A DNA stretch of 64,000 nucleotides from Candolleomyces eurysporus (Eukaryota; Basidiomycota; Agaricomycetes; Agaricales; Psathyrellaceae): assembly GCA_027579435.1 (NCBI GenBank), contig JANBPK010001055.1:1-64000 (forward strand), given 5' to 3'. The notes under the pieces were generated by a model that saw nothing but the letters and a program-made list of their open reading frames with translations, made no database searches and was not told the DNA's origin. Below, piece after piece: positions 23,931 through 33,905 of this stretch. The translations under genes and the position numbers were made by a program. Position 1 is the first letter of the stretch; every line of letters begins with the position of its first letter.

Positions 23931-24395
23931 ATGTCTCGCCCCGCCGTTGTAAGTGACGCATCTCTAGCTGATCCCAACGCTCATATTTTTAGTTCAAGTC
24001 TTGGTTTCCCCTTGCTCAGCGTGCATGGCTTGACCAGCACGTCCATAACTATTACCGCGCCATTCAAGCAGGCACTGTTGTGCCCTTTGTGATATCCATC
24101 ACCGAGAGGTTTCTGACAGAATTCCCTGTTCGACGAGCCCGAAGATTGGCCAACAATTCAATGACCCATAAGGAGAGGGTTAAGACCATACGGATTGTGA
24201 GTTGCATGTATATGATTATTCTTTTGCTGATATCTGTTACAGAGAATCCGTGCCTGTTTGTTGCTCACTACAATCCTGTATTCTGCTGAGGACCCAGCTG
24301 GTGCTATGACTCCCAATCCTTTGCCTGCCGTGTCTGGGTCCTTGGACCAACTGATTCATTACTACTCTCACATCTTCAACACCCGTTCTCTTTGA
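23931..24395 (+). CDS. KDZ-element cargo protein with W-Q-L module (about 124 aa)
   Basis: Three exons: MSRPAV, then an intron GTAAGTGACG ... TTTTTAG; FKSWFPLAQRAWLDQHV to KTIRI; an intron GTGAGTTGC ... GTTACAG; then RIRACLLLTTILYSAEDP to a TGA at 24395. The second exon repeats the module seen in the two other cargo proteins: SWFPLAQRAWL ... YYRAIQAG ... F ... ERFLTEFP. It is convergent with the neighbouring minus-strand gene, whose stop is 29 bp away. Basic stretches (RRARR) and the lack of catalytic residues fit a nucleic-acid-binding or structural role, but that is inference. Confidence 0.65.
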
Positions 24396-24423
24396 CTTGA
24401 TACAAAATATAATTTTGTTGATT

Positions 24424-25173
24424 TTATCGGAAATGACTGAGTTGTTCTCGCATAGAGTCAAGAAGTAGTTCCGGTCCCTCTACTAAGCATGCCATATCCG
24501 CCACCAGCCACGTAAGGCGACGAGAAAGCCAAAGTTGATTCTGAAAGGTAATGAATTCTGTGGGGAGCTCGTCACCGTACTCGCGTTTTTCAATATCAAA
24601 CTGTTCCCAGCGCTTCGTCAAATCTTGGTATATTTTGGAGAGCTCGGAGGCGAGGGAGGCCCGATCGCGACTAGCTGCTTGATCGACCCACTTGGTTTGT
24701 TCTGAGACGTAAGTTCGGGAGACGTAGCCGTGGAATGCTGCCGATATTTTTGGCCATTCTTTCTCAAATGACGCATAATCAACGATATGGGAAGGGTACG
24801 GTGGGTGGCCAAGCATCTTTTGGAAATCGGTGTCGGTGAGAACGATGCCGGGAAGTTTGAGTGGTGCTGCAGAGAGTGAATGATGCACAAATAGGTGCTT
24901 TTCGAGGCTATCCTCTGATATTTCCTCCGAAGCTAGAGCTACCACGACATCCGAAAGCTCAGGGACCACTATGATTTTCCGTCGTGCATATGTCCTGCGA
25001 TTCTCCTTGCAACGAGTCTCCTTGGCCCTGGGTCAGCCTATGGTCAGTCCGATTTCACCTGAAGACAAATTTATAAGTTGAGCGTACCCTGGTCTCAAGC
25101 TTCGCTGGAAGCGCTGCTCATAACGCGCGGCTTTGCGCTGTTCCTCGGTTTGGTACTTGATGGTTCGTCCCAT
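24424..25173 (-). CDS. KDZ-element cargo protein, basic N-terminus (about 220 aa)
   Basis: Exon 1 starts at the ATG at 25173 (MGRTIKYQTEEQRKAARYEQ) and ends RSLRPG at a GTACGC donor; exon 2 begins AKETRCKENRRTYARRK and runs to 24424 (MREQLSHFR). The first 55 residues are rich in Arg, Lys and Gln, like a bZIP-type basic region, though no leucine heptads follow clearly. Short basic proteins of this kind, starting with a sequence close to EEQRKAAR, are common beside KDZ transposons in agaricomycetes as I know them. It is divergent from the transposase gene, with start codons only 153 bp apart. Confidence 0.68.
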
Positions 25174-25326
25174 TTTTGAATATTGACATTTCTAGTCGGA
25201 GCGCTTATATGCAGTTGTGGTACATCACATATGATCCGACCGAACATGGATTTCCTGCTATCGATTCGGCAGCACCTGACAATTCCTCTCTCAAATTCTC
25301 CTTTCTCTTCATTACTTGTCGTATAA
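25174..25326. promoter_or_regulatory. Shared divergent promoter, cargo gene and transposase
   Basis: The 153 bp between the two start codons must hold both promoters. Toward the cargo gene an ATATAAG box lies about 30 bp upstream of its ATG (25204-25210, minus strand). Toward the transposase the DNA is pyrimidine-rich (CTCTCTCAAATTCTCC) and GTATAA immediately precedes the ATG. Confidence 0.5.
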
Positions 25327-28300
25327 ATGGGTAGAAACCAGGGCAAAAGTGGCAAGAAGAAGGAGAAGATCAAGGGTGCTACGCACGTTCCTTCCATCAT
25401 CCGACAAGGACCAAGCACCAACTCCCCTCTTCTTGCGACCAATCTGAGGGTGAAGAAGCTGAAGGTCACAGAGGGTGGATTCAAGGTCACTGACAGCTCT
25501 TTTCACTCCGATGTCAACGCCGCAATTGCAGCCTTCACCTGGAAGGAAACCACTCTGTCCGATTCTCAATTGGACGCTGTTTGGGATCGAGTCAATCAAT
25601 CGTCAGGGTGGGATCAGGGATACATCGACAGTTTTGTAAATCAGGAAAAATTACCTCCAGACAGTGATCCCGAACTTCCGAAAGCGACAGGAAAGGGGGT
25701 TCGCATATGATATTTCTTCTCAATTTCACTGTCTGATCAAGATCTAGGATAAAGCGATGCATGAATGGACAAAACACGTTGACACCTATCTTCGAGAGTT
25801 GATAACCCTCGAGGGGCGTGGGTCCTCTGCTAATGGCAGTTGCTCGCGGTGCAAATCGGACGCCGCAGGCGAGTTCCGATGTTTGTGCTGTGACAATTTC
25901 GGTCTGGTCTGTCAAAAATGCATATTGGCAACGCATCAACACCTACCGCTTCATCGAATCGAGGTAATAATATTCATTTCCACTGAGATTTTGCTGATTT
26001 CCAGTCTACAGCACTGGAACGGCGTTTATTTTGAGCGCTCTTTGCTGAAATCCCTTGGTCTCCGAATTCAACTCGGTCATCCAGCTGGCAAGCGGTGTCC
26101 CCGTCCGAACAGGACGTGGGGAGACGACTTTGTCATTGTTGATTGTGATCAAATCCATGAAGTTGGTTTGGACTACTGTGGCTGTGGTGAGACTTCGAAG
26201 GGACAAGTTGAACAACTGCTCGAACGTCGTTTTTATCCGGCTACAGTAGTCAATCCAAAGACAGCGGCAACCTTTCGAGTTCTAGAAATGTTCGAACTGC
26301 TACAATACGAGTCTAAACTCTCAACCTATGAATTCTATCAAACCGTTTCCCGCCTAACGGACAACACAGGCCTTCACGCTATCAAGGTATGAGGTCCCAC
26401 TTGGTGGTCAGAAACGATTACTCAGTTATTCCTATGTAGGATCGCTATCCCACGTTACTACGGCTTGTACACCAATGGAGGCACCTCAAGATGCTGAAAC
26501 GCAGTGGCAGGGGCCACGATCCGTTCCGTGGTGCATCAGAAACTCGTCCCGGTGAATGTGCACTTCTTTGCCCGCCTTGCCCTCATCCGGGTATCAACCT
26601 CCCTGATGGATGGGAGAACGTAGATCGGAATCTGAGGTACGTTGTTTTCTCAGATCAGCACTGCCTCTGACCGCACTTGAATAGATTCCTTTATGCCCTG
26701 AATATAGCCCTCAATGCATGCTTTCGAATGAAAAGGAAAGACTGCTCAAGTGAGGAAGCTGATCCAGGGCTTAGCCGGGGCTTTGCATATGTGGTGGAAG
26801 AATCCGCATTCCAGGAGCACTTGAAAAAGCATGACAAGGAAACCGAACCCAAGAGTACATGCTCCCGCCATGATGCTGTTAACCTGGCTGACATACGTCC
26901 TGGCCAAGGCTATGCCTCCTCGGGAGTCGCAACGGTGGAGTGCAGCCGGCATAACTCCAAGCGCCCATTAGCGGTATGTGATATGCAGAGGGGTGAAAGG
27001 CGAGTGATTTATGGTTCGAGAACTACGGTTGATATTGACAATCGGGGCCAGGTACTGCAATATGGACTACATTACCGTATTGAGCCTTCAACTATGCCTT
27101 CTCAAATTATTCCTCATCTCCTATGACATAGCGTGTCAATGGTTCATTCACTTGCTGGAGCGAATCGCCCAGATTGATCCTTCCTGTCCACTCCTTCAGC
27201 CGAATGTTGAGATCCGTTTCCTTGTCCCAAAGTTTCATCTACCTGCTCACATACCGGCATGTCGGAATCGATTTGCCTTTATGTTGACACCGGGCGCAGG
27301 CCTTGGAGATGGAGAAGCACCAGAACGCGGCTGGGGTGAGCTTAACCCTTTGGCAACAAGTACCCGGGAGATGGGTCCTGGAACACGCCGTGATACGCTT
27401 GACTACCACTTCGGGGATTACAACTGGCGAAAAATTATCCGATTAGGTGAGCAACCGATGCACCAGCTGAATGACGTTGTACCAGCTGACGTCCGCTAGG
27501 CGACTCCTTTTTGAAGAAGATGATAACGGCGACCTCCAATGTTGCCGAACATGTCATTGCGCATCAAGAACTGGAGGCAACGATTGAGAGAGAACAACTC
27601 CATTCCTGGACTGAAGCGATGACTGCATGGGAGCTTGATCCGACCAGCCCCAATCCGTACGAGGTTGCTGTCAAGACACCGACACAGGCCGCTGTCCGGC
27701 GCCAATTAGCAGAAGAAGAAGAGAAAGCCTTGGTGGCAGGCGTAGATGTCTCTTACTCGGATGAAGTATTGCCCTGCTCGTTGATTGCTATGGGGATTGA
27801 TCTTGAAGGAGAGCAGTACGTTCACTTTTGTTTTCGTCGCAGCTTTATCTTCTCACCAGGTAACCTAGGCGCTCGCTGAAGACACTAACAAAATCGCTTT
27901 GGGAACACTCTCAAGACCGCCAGATCACTCGGGTCAAGCTACGATCAAACGCGCTTACACGGAAACTCGAAGAGTGGTTTAGCCTTCTTCAGCTCTATGT
28001 GCCCGCCTCTGTTCTTTTGCAAAAGCGAGAGCCACAGAAAAAGGAAATCCCCAAGCCGTTTGAAGTCCGACTATGGCTGCCATCGCAGATTGGGAATTCA
28101 GTCTCATTTGACATGTCTTTGGCAGAGATCGAGTACAAGCTCCGCAATGCCCAAGCCCATGAAGCTCTTGGTGTCCTCCGACGGAATCTCCAGATCCGTG
28201 CCACGTTGTACGACGTGAAGGATTGATGGCTTAGGGGCCAAGGTGCCAATACACGAGCTCTGAATGCCATCTCTACTGTGCAGGCACGCATTGTGGCTGC

Positions 28301-29008
28301 AAGAGATGAATATCGTCAGGCTCGGGATGCCCTCCTGGCTCTAGCACGATTACTCAACTATCCGAACGTTGACCAAGAGTTCTTGCCTCTCGAGGACAAG
28401 GATATCCGGTCAATGACGGAGGCTGAACCTGGCCAGGGCGAGACTCGATGGACGCTCTCCTGGATTTGGAGACGGGTCAATGCTGCTGATGCTACAGAGG
28501 AAGAGACTCAAGCATTCGTCACCGAGAGTGAGTATTTTTGACATATTCTAACAGAATGACTCACCAAGATTGCTTGAAAGCGATCCACGTTGAATGGGGA
28601 AAATCACGAGCAAGAGCACTGCGATATCAAGAAGAGATAAAGTTGGTCCAAGAGGAGATGAACCGTACGCTTCGATTCTTTGTTTGGAAAGTGGCTGATT
28701 GGCACAGTAAAGCCGTCACACCCCGAGTGAAACCGATTTCTACGGAGTACGCAGAGGGTTTGAAGGCATACGCAGAGCGGCAGGCAGCCCTCTGTCAATC
28801 ACTCCACGACGCATTCGAACTTCAGTGGAAAGGTGTTCCGAGTCTTGTCAAATGCACAAACGATGAGATGGAACGGCCGGATCTGTTCTATCAACGCAAA
28901 CAGCAAGAGTTTGAAAGGCGGCAGAAGAAACCCAAGAAAATCTTTTCATCCAGTTCGATGGCCTCGCTACCGGTTCCCGAGTCCACCAACAGGCTTGAAT
29001 TTGTATGA
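25327..29008 (+). pseudogene. KDZ (CxC2) transposase gene with one in-frame stop
   Basis: About 1,000 codons in about ten exons. Exon 1 (MGRNQGKSGKKKEK) is basic. Exon 2 carries the CxC2 cysteine cluster (CSRCKSD ... CLCCDNFGLVCQKC ... H) typical of KDZ transposases. Then follow HWNGVYFERSLLKSLGLRIQ, the conserved FVIVDCDQIHEVGLDYCGC, NPKTAATFRVLEMFELL and HLKMLKRSGRGHDP. The catalytic half contains VCDMQRGERYCNMDY, LISYDIACQW, PKFHLPAHIPAC and GDGEAPERGWGELNP, which supply plausible acidic residues. The junction giving ERYCNM uses a GC donor (AG|GCGAGTG). An in-frame TGA at 28224-28226 interrupts YDVKD-stop-WLRGQGANTR; the same frame continues afterwards to 29008 with no other break. The truncated product would lack roughly the last 240 residues. 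Confidence 0.88.
28224..28226 (+). other. Nonsense codon in the KDZ transposase
   Basis: TGA in GAT TGA TGG CTT AGG GGC. Related proteins have a continuous sequence before RGQ(G/R)ANTR. A single CGA-to-TGA or TGG-to-TGA change would explain it. The only local GT-AG pairs would make introns of 20-27 bp, too short to splice. Confidence 0.75.
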
Positions 29009-29069
29009 ATACTCTCTTGTATCATGAATAGTAAAAACATCTTGACTTCTCGGGAAATAATCTCGGTTA

Positions 29070-29570
29070 ACACAGTGGATGGGGCAAAGTGGTGCATGAC
29101 GGCTAAGGTTGGTGCATGTCACTGTTCCGTATCATTTCAAGATCACACTGTTCTGGATCGGAAATGTACAAGAAATGAGTGACATCATGTTTGAATTTGA
29201 GTCATGTATCGAAGCATGCAGGAAAGGCGAATTGTTGAGAGAGATTTGAGCATTCTCTGCAAAGCAAGTGCGTTCAAATCAATTCACGCTTGAAAACCCC
29301 ATTTCAACAGCTCTCAAAGCACGGTAATGTTCACTAAAATCCCACCAAGGAGCATTCAGAGCTACCGACTGACGCGCAAGTTGTACAAAGTGGTGCATGC
29401 GCCATATCAGTATTCACCAGATCTATCCCTATCCAAGCTATTTCCTCCCTGATTGTCGCCCAACAAGAAGACAAAATAAGAAACAGAGGATGCCTGTGAC
29501 CCTGTTATAAACCACTACCTCTTGCTTGCCACGTTCTATCACACCACTTCTACCTTGCCTACCAGATCCT
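29070..29570. other. Region between transposase and right array
   Basis: No gene. Isolated copies of the array word occur here (AAAGTGGTGCATGACGG at about 29087, GGTTGGTGCATGTCACTG at about 29108, ACAAAGTGGTGCATGCGCC at about 29387), as if the array once extended this far or seeds from it are scattered. Confidence 0.5.
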
Positions 29571-30960
29571 ATGCCTGTTGCAGCGTTGATGCACCACATC
29601 CTGGTGCGTCACTTCAATCATTGTAGGCCCCCTGTCTCCCTATTATTGATTACACCAGGAGTCTACGCCACCTTTGTTGCCTCCCACAGGGAAAGGCTCT
29701 GATGAATCACTTTGGTGGGTGTGAACGCCCCATTGCCCAGTCGTCAATTGCACCAGGATTTAAAATACATTGTTGCACCACGTTCTGGTGCATCACTTTG
29801 ATTCCTGGCTACATAGGCGCTGCCTGGTCGTTGATTACACCAAAACTTGCACTATTCTTGCCTCCCATCTACCGTTGATTGATGCACCACGTTCTGGTGT
29901 CTTGCTTTAATTATTGTAAACGCCTCCCTGTTTCCGCCTAGTCGTTAGTTAAACCAAAGTTTACCGTACTTTGACCACCTCCCGTGCCTACCGTCGCAGT
30001 GCTGAGGCACCCTGTTCTGGTAAATCACTTCGGTCGGTGTGAACGCCCCATTGCACCAGGATTTACGATACCCACCGTTGGTGCACCATGTTCTGGTGCA
30101 TCACTTTGATTCCTGATTGCTGTAGGCGATGCTCAGTCGCTGATTACACCAAAGCTTACACTATTCTTGCCGCCTCCCATGTATATCGTTGATTGATGCA
30201 CCACGTTCTGGTGCATCACCTCCCCGTTTCCGCCTAGTCGTTAGTTACACCAGAGTCTGCACTACTTTGGCCACCTCGCATCCCTATCATCGCGGTGCTG
30301 ATGCACCCTGTTCTGGTGCATCACTTCGGTTGGTGTGAACGCCCCATTGCACTAGGATTTACGATACCTACCGTTGGTGCACCATGTTCTGGTGCATCAC
30401 TTGATTCCTGACCACTGCAGGAATTGCCCAGTTGCTGATTACACCAAAACTTACGGTTACAGTACTCTTGCCGCCTCCCACGTGTACCGTTAATGCACCG
30501 AGTTCTGGTGCATCGCTTTGATTATTGGAAACGCCTCCCCGTTTCCGCCTAGTCGTTAATTACACCATACACTACTTTGACTGTCTCCCGTGCCTACCAT
30601 CGCAGTGTTGATGCACCCTGTTCTGGGGCATCAATTTGGTTGGTGTGAATGCCCTCTTGCCCAGTCGTTAATTGCAGCAGGATTTACAATAATACCATTG
30701 GCGCACCACGTTCTGGTGCATCACTTTGGTTCCTGGTTACTGTAGGCATCGTCCAGTTGTTGATACACTAAGCTTACACTACTTTTGCCGCCTCCCCCTT
30801 TCCCCCCAGTCATGATTTACACCAAAGTTTACACCACTTTGACCGCCTCCTGGGCCTATTGTCAGTGTTGATGCACCATGTTCCAGTGCATCACTTTGAT
30901 TATTGCAGACACCGCTCGCTCACCCCTTCCCCGCCAATCTTCATCCTGCTGTTGCACCAC
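29570..30960. repeat. Right tandem array with higher-order period of about 300 bp
   Basis: The core ATGCACCACGTTCTGGTGCAT is a near palindrome. Three unit types alternate. Type A (CACCCTGTTCTGGTGCATCA ... GGTGTGAACGCCCC) recurs near 29700, 30003, 30298 and 30609. Type B (CACCATGTTCTGGTGCATCA ... GATTCCTG) recurs near 29773, 30077, 30375 and 30697. Type C (GTTGATTGATGCACCACG ... CGCCTCC) recurs near 29584, 29882, 30190, 30487 and 30868. The A-B-C set therefore repeats about every 300 bp, four to five times. Confidence 0.8.
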
Positions 30961-31129
30961 TTCAGTTGTTAGCCAAAACACACGCCCGTTTCCCTGCTCG
31001 TAACTACACCAGACCTTACACCACTCCTTCCTTACCAAGCTGCTTCGCCTACTGCTGCGGTATCATCAACACTTGGGGGGTAAACGGCCGTCGCAAGGAG
31101 CGGGCAACAGTGCCACCTGATGGCGTATC

Positions 31130-31410
31130 AGGGAGGCGGTGGCGGTGGGGGGGCTGGTGCAACAGTTTGGCGCATCGATCGGTGATGGTGACTGGCGATG
31201 GGCGGGTGGTGCAACGGCTAGGTGGGTCGTAACGTGATGGTACATCACGCTGACGGTGACAGGCAGTGATGGTGCAAGGCGTCTCGTGGCGGGCGGGTGG
31301 TGCAACGGTTTGGTGCAATGATCGGCAATGACGCATTGGGCTGACGGTCACTGGCAGTGGGCGAGTGGTGCAACAGCTTGGTGTGGTGCAGAAAAGTGGT
31401 GTGTGATTTG
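31130..31410. repeat. Third array, GGTGGTGCAACGG units
   Basis: Words GGTGGTGCAACGG, GCGGGTGGTGCAACGG, GGTGATGGTGACTGGC and GCTGACGGTCACTGGCAGTG recur several times in about 280 bp. The TGGTGCA core is shared with the other two arrays. Confidence 0.6.
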
Positions 31411-32280
31411 TGCAATGGTGGCTTGCCAGCAGGATCAAAGAGGGGAGTACAATTGATGTGAATCGTGCACCAGAGAGAGACTACAATTGTACTGTAATGT
31501 TGCACCAATCCGCCAGGGCCAGGTGCCCGGTCCTTGGACAAACCAGTGAATCCACCAGGTTTTTCCTTGTAAATTTCCCGGGATCTCGGGATGAAATTTC
31601 TGGATCACCCATGTCAATTACACGGTAATCGCCCAGCAACAGATTGTTTAAATTTCTTTCAAATGTATTCAAATTTCAGATAGGCTACAATACATGGTTG
31701 AAGAGTATAGTGTCAATCGCATGACGAAAAAATCCTGTGGCACCCTCCACCTGGCCACCTTGCAAGCTTCAATGCTCAACATTGATGCGATAGACCTGTT
31801 GGCAGCATGCATCCAATATTGAGCAATGTGAGTATTTGAAGGGAAGGGGAAACATACCTCGCGCTGTAGCAATTCACCCCCACCCCCTCCACATCGACAG
31901 CCATACCCATCGCCGCATGCTTTGAACCAACAACAGCTGGTCTCTTCCCAAAAAAGCGAAGCATTGGAATCGTTGGCGAAGAAGGAAGTGTGGATTTCAG
32001 TGGCGAGGTCGCTCGTCGGCTGGTGTTCATGGTGACCCGAGATCCTGAATGGTGATGCAGCTTGCATTGTCCATAGCCCAAATACTTGAGGCCGGCATTC
32101 TACATCATAAGAGCAATTAAAATTTCAGCGGCGGGGAGGCTCTATGAGTTCAAAGCGGTCGTAGAGGTTGGTGGTCGTCGTTGGGTGAGGGAAAGAGGCT
32201 TCAAGGAGGAGTCAGCCCCAACTGCCAGTGGAGTATGGTGCGTGTTCAAGCTCCGCTTAAACGGACTTCACTCACCCAAA
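31411..32280. other. Right subterminal region without a confident gene
   Basis: A 132-residue minus-strand frame (32067-31669, MQAASPFRISGHHEHQPT...) is open and has a possible intron at GAG|GTATGTTT, but splicing leads to an early stop and no family is recognised. CAGGTG-type words appear again at about 31518 (CCAGGTGCCCGGTCC) and 31552 (CCACCAGGT). Confidence 0.35.
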
Positions 32281-32457
32281 CGCAAACCAGGTGCAATCCG
32301 GGCATTGATGCACCTGGTAAACATCCGGCAGTGGACCTAGCAAAGTTTGATCTGGTTCCCTGGCACCTGGAGAAACCAGGTCCTAGAGGAACACCTGGTA
32401 CTACCAGGTGCATCCGGGAGCTGCCAGGCGCTACAATTGGGGGGAGGTTCCATAGTG
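32281..32457. repeat. Right terminus with CAGGTG/CACCTGG subterminal motifs
   Basis: AACCAGGTGCAA, GATGCACCTGGTAA, GGCACCTGGAGAAACCAGG, ACACCTGGTACTACCAGG and CTGCCAGGCG are packed into about 150 bp. The terminus itself is GGTTCCATAGTG (reverse complement CACTATGGAACC), followed by the target duplication TGC at 32458-32460. Confidence 0.7.
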
Positions 32458-32460
32458 TGC
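32458..32460. repeat. Right target-site duplication (TGC)
   Basis: Second copy of the 3-bp duplication; see 13482-13484. Confidence 0.85.
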
Positions 32461-32925
32461 CTGATCGATGGTTGAAAGGACAATCCTATGTTTCACTGAA
32501 GCAAATTTTAACTCACCAATAGCAAGCCTTGGTTGAGCTGCTGACGTAGGAATTCAACTTTCTTTTCGTCTGCCTCCTGGGCAAACTCTGCGCACTGGAT
32601 CCACGCGTCTTCTGGAGTCATTTTTCCTTCCTCGCCAACGCAAAGGTACGGGCCATTTGAGGTCCAAAGCTTGACTCCACCCTGCGAGTACCCGAGGTAA
32701 GTACCACTCTCCGGCCTCGAGACATATTTACATACGATATCTTCATCGCAAGCGGTAGGCTCGTCATGACCATTTTTTCTCTATCTTGCCTCTTTTCTGC
32801 ATGCCCGTCCTGGTCCACTGGGTCGTTCTGACAGGAGGTTGTCCAGCAATATCAGGCGGAGGGTAGCCAGACACACTTACAGCGACTGAATCAGAAGAGT
32901 TGTTGACCCGTTTGTAGCCGTACAT
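32458..32925 (-). pseudogene. DUF6535-B, 5' exons (other half of the split gene)
   Basis: Exons on the minus strand: 32925-32881 (MYGYKRVNNSSDSVA), 32827-32736 (NDPVDQDGHAEK...), 32681-32517 (GGVKLWTSNGPYLCVG ... NQGLLL), then an intron whose acceptor ATCAG ends at 32461 and is followed by the single codon GCA and the transposon. Each exon matches copy A in position (MYSYKRVNNSSDT, DDPMG, GGVKSWSSTDPYLC). In exon 2 the frame must shift by one base in or near a run of six A (agagaaaaaatgg) to reach KNGHDEPTACDEDI and the next exon in phase; this may be decay or a homopolymer error. A TATAAA box lies about 50 bp upstream (32974-32979). Confidence 0.87.
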
Positions 32926-32979
32926 GAAGGAGGCATTGGTAGGTTTTGAGCAAGCAAGAGAGAGTCAGGAGCATTTATA

Positions 32980-33769
32980 TGCATGCCTCTGTGGTGTTTT
33001 AGTAAGACCCGGAGCGAGTACGACAAGCCGCGTTCCCCAGACAAAGTGTGAGGGAGAGTTTCGGACCCATCACTGCTGACAGTCTGGGGAACTGGCAGCA
33101 ACATTCACGCCTACTTGGAGCAACGGCGCCCGATTCTGGGTTTCACGATGCCAGCAGTTCATAATATATTGTATCGATTGTATTGATCGATCGATAATAG
33201 AAGGCACCCAAGCAGAGATAGTAAAAGTGTGATCTCTGGCACTTACGTGAAATGCTGAAGGAACATGCGCCCTCAGGTTAATGAATTTCCAGAACAGATG
33301 GACATACGGTCCACAAATAGTTGGTTCTCGCAATGATTGAGGATGTCTGTCTGAGACCATGGTGACAGGTGCCCAAGGAGAGTTGAAAGCTTGCCATCAT
33401 GAGAGCCAGACTGCTGGGTATTCGTCCGTACGCGCTACAGACTGATCTTGGTAGCGAGAGACAATCAGATCTACATATGCGTATATTTAATAGGCGGTCC
33501 TATATATATCAATCTTTTTGAAGGTTACAGATTGCCTGACTTTCAAGAGATGCGCTCTTCAGCACGCGGAGACAGATTAAGACTAAGGACTTTAGCTTGA
33601 CCTGCTAGGTCGTTTGTATTCCACTCAAGTCAGGCACGATCGGTAACATGGGCGCCCAACATACCTTCCCAACGATGTCGTGAACGGGTCTTGGGCTCAT
33701 GGCTTGAGTTGACAAGTCCTACAAAAGAAGTCAAGCTCGATTCGTGAGACTGATCACCACAGTACAAGC
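32980..33769. other. Upstream of DUF6535-B; decayed duplicated DNA
   Basis: A minus-strand frame (33360-33070) with FWKFINLRAHVPSAFHVSA is weakly paralleled at 8200-8520, upstream of DUF6535-A. It may be the 3' end of a lost neighbouring gene. Nothing else recognised. Confidence 0.35.
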
Positions 33770-33905
33770 ACACCCCAGGTGCTCGGCAAATGATTGAAGA
33801 TCCTCCTGGATCATGGTGTCACAGGTCATGGCGCGCTTAAAATAGCTCTGCAAAGAGCATTGGGCTTAAAATAGAACATCTGCACCCTGCCCGGATGCGA
33901 CGTAA
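33600..33905 (+). repeat. Segment duplicated at 42255-42515
   Basis: Shared in order and orientation: tttgtattc-actcaagtcaggcac, gtgctcggcaaatgattg, aagatc-tcctgg-ccatggtgtc, then aaaatagctctgcaaagagc and attgggcttaaaatagaac. The copy at 42255-42515 lies just upstream of the secreted glycoprotein gene. A weaker third copy of the last part is at about 11517-11560. Confidence 0.7.

Larger units (their letters stand above)
13485..32457 (+). mobile_element. 18,973-bp KDZ (CxC2) DNA transposon with cargo genes
   Basis: The left end is CACTGCAAACTTCCC and the right end, reverse-complemented, is CACTATGGAACCTCCC, giving imperfect terminal inverted repeats that begin CACT(A/G). A perfect 3-bp duplication (TGC) flanks them, and the two halves of a DUF6535 gene lie on either side in the same orientation. 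From left to right the element holds a CAGGTG-rich end, a 1.3-kb tandem array, five minus-strand cargo genes and one plus-strand cargo gene, the KDZ transposase, a 1.4-kb tandem array with a higher-order period, and a second CAGGTG-rich end. CACTA-like ends with a 3-bp duplication are characteristic of EnSpm/CACTA elements, whereas the transposase is of the KDZ type; whether this pairing is normal for fungal KDZ elements I cannot check. The transposase has one nonsense codon, so this copy may depend on another for movement. Confidence 0.87.

Noticed and set aside
15715..25173. TET/JBP dioxygenase cargo, known from some fungal KDZ elements
   Set aside because: No double-stranded beta-helix motif (HxD ... 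H) was seen in any cargo frame.
13485..32457. Alternative reading: the two DUF6535-B halves are separate truncated duplicates
   Set aside because: Exact joining at the same codon, same strand order, a 3-bp duplication and inverted CACT ends at both junctions are too many coincidences.
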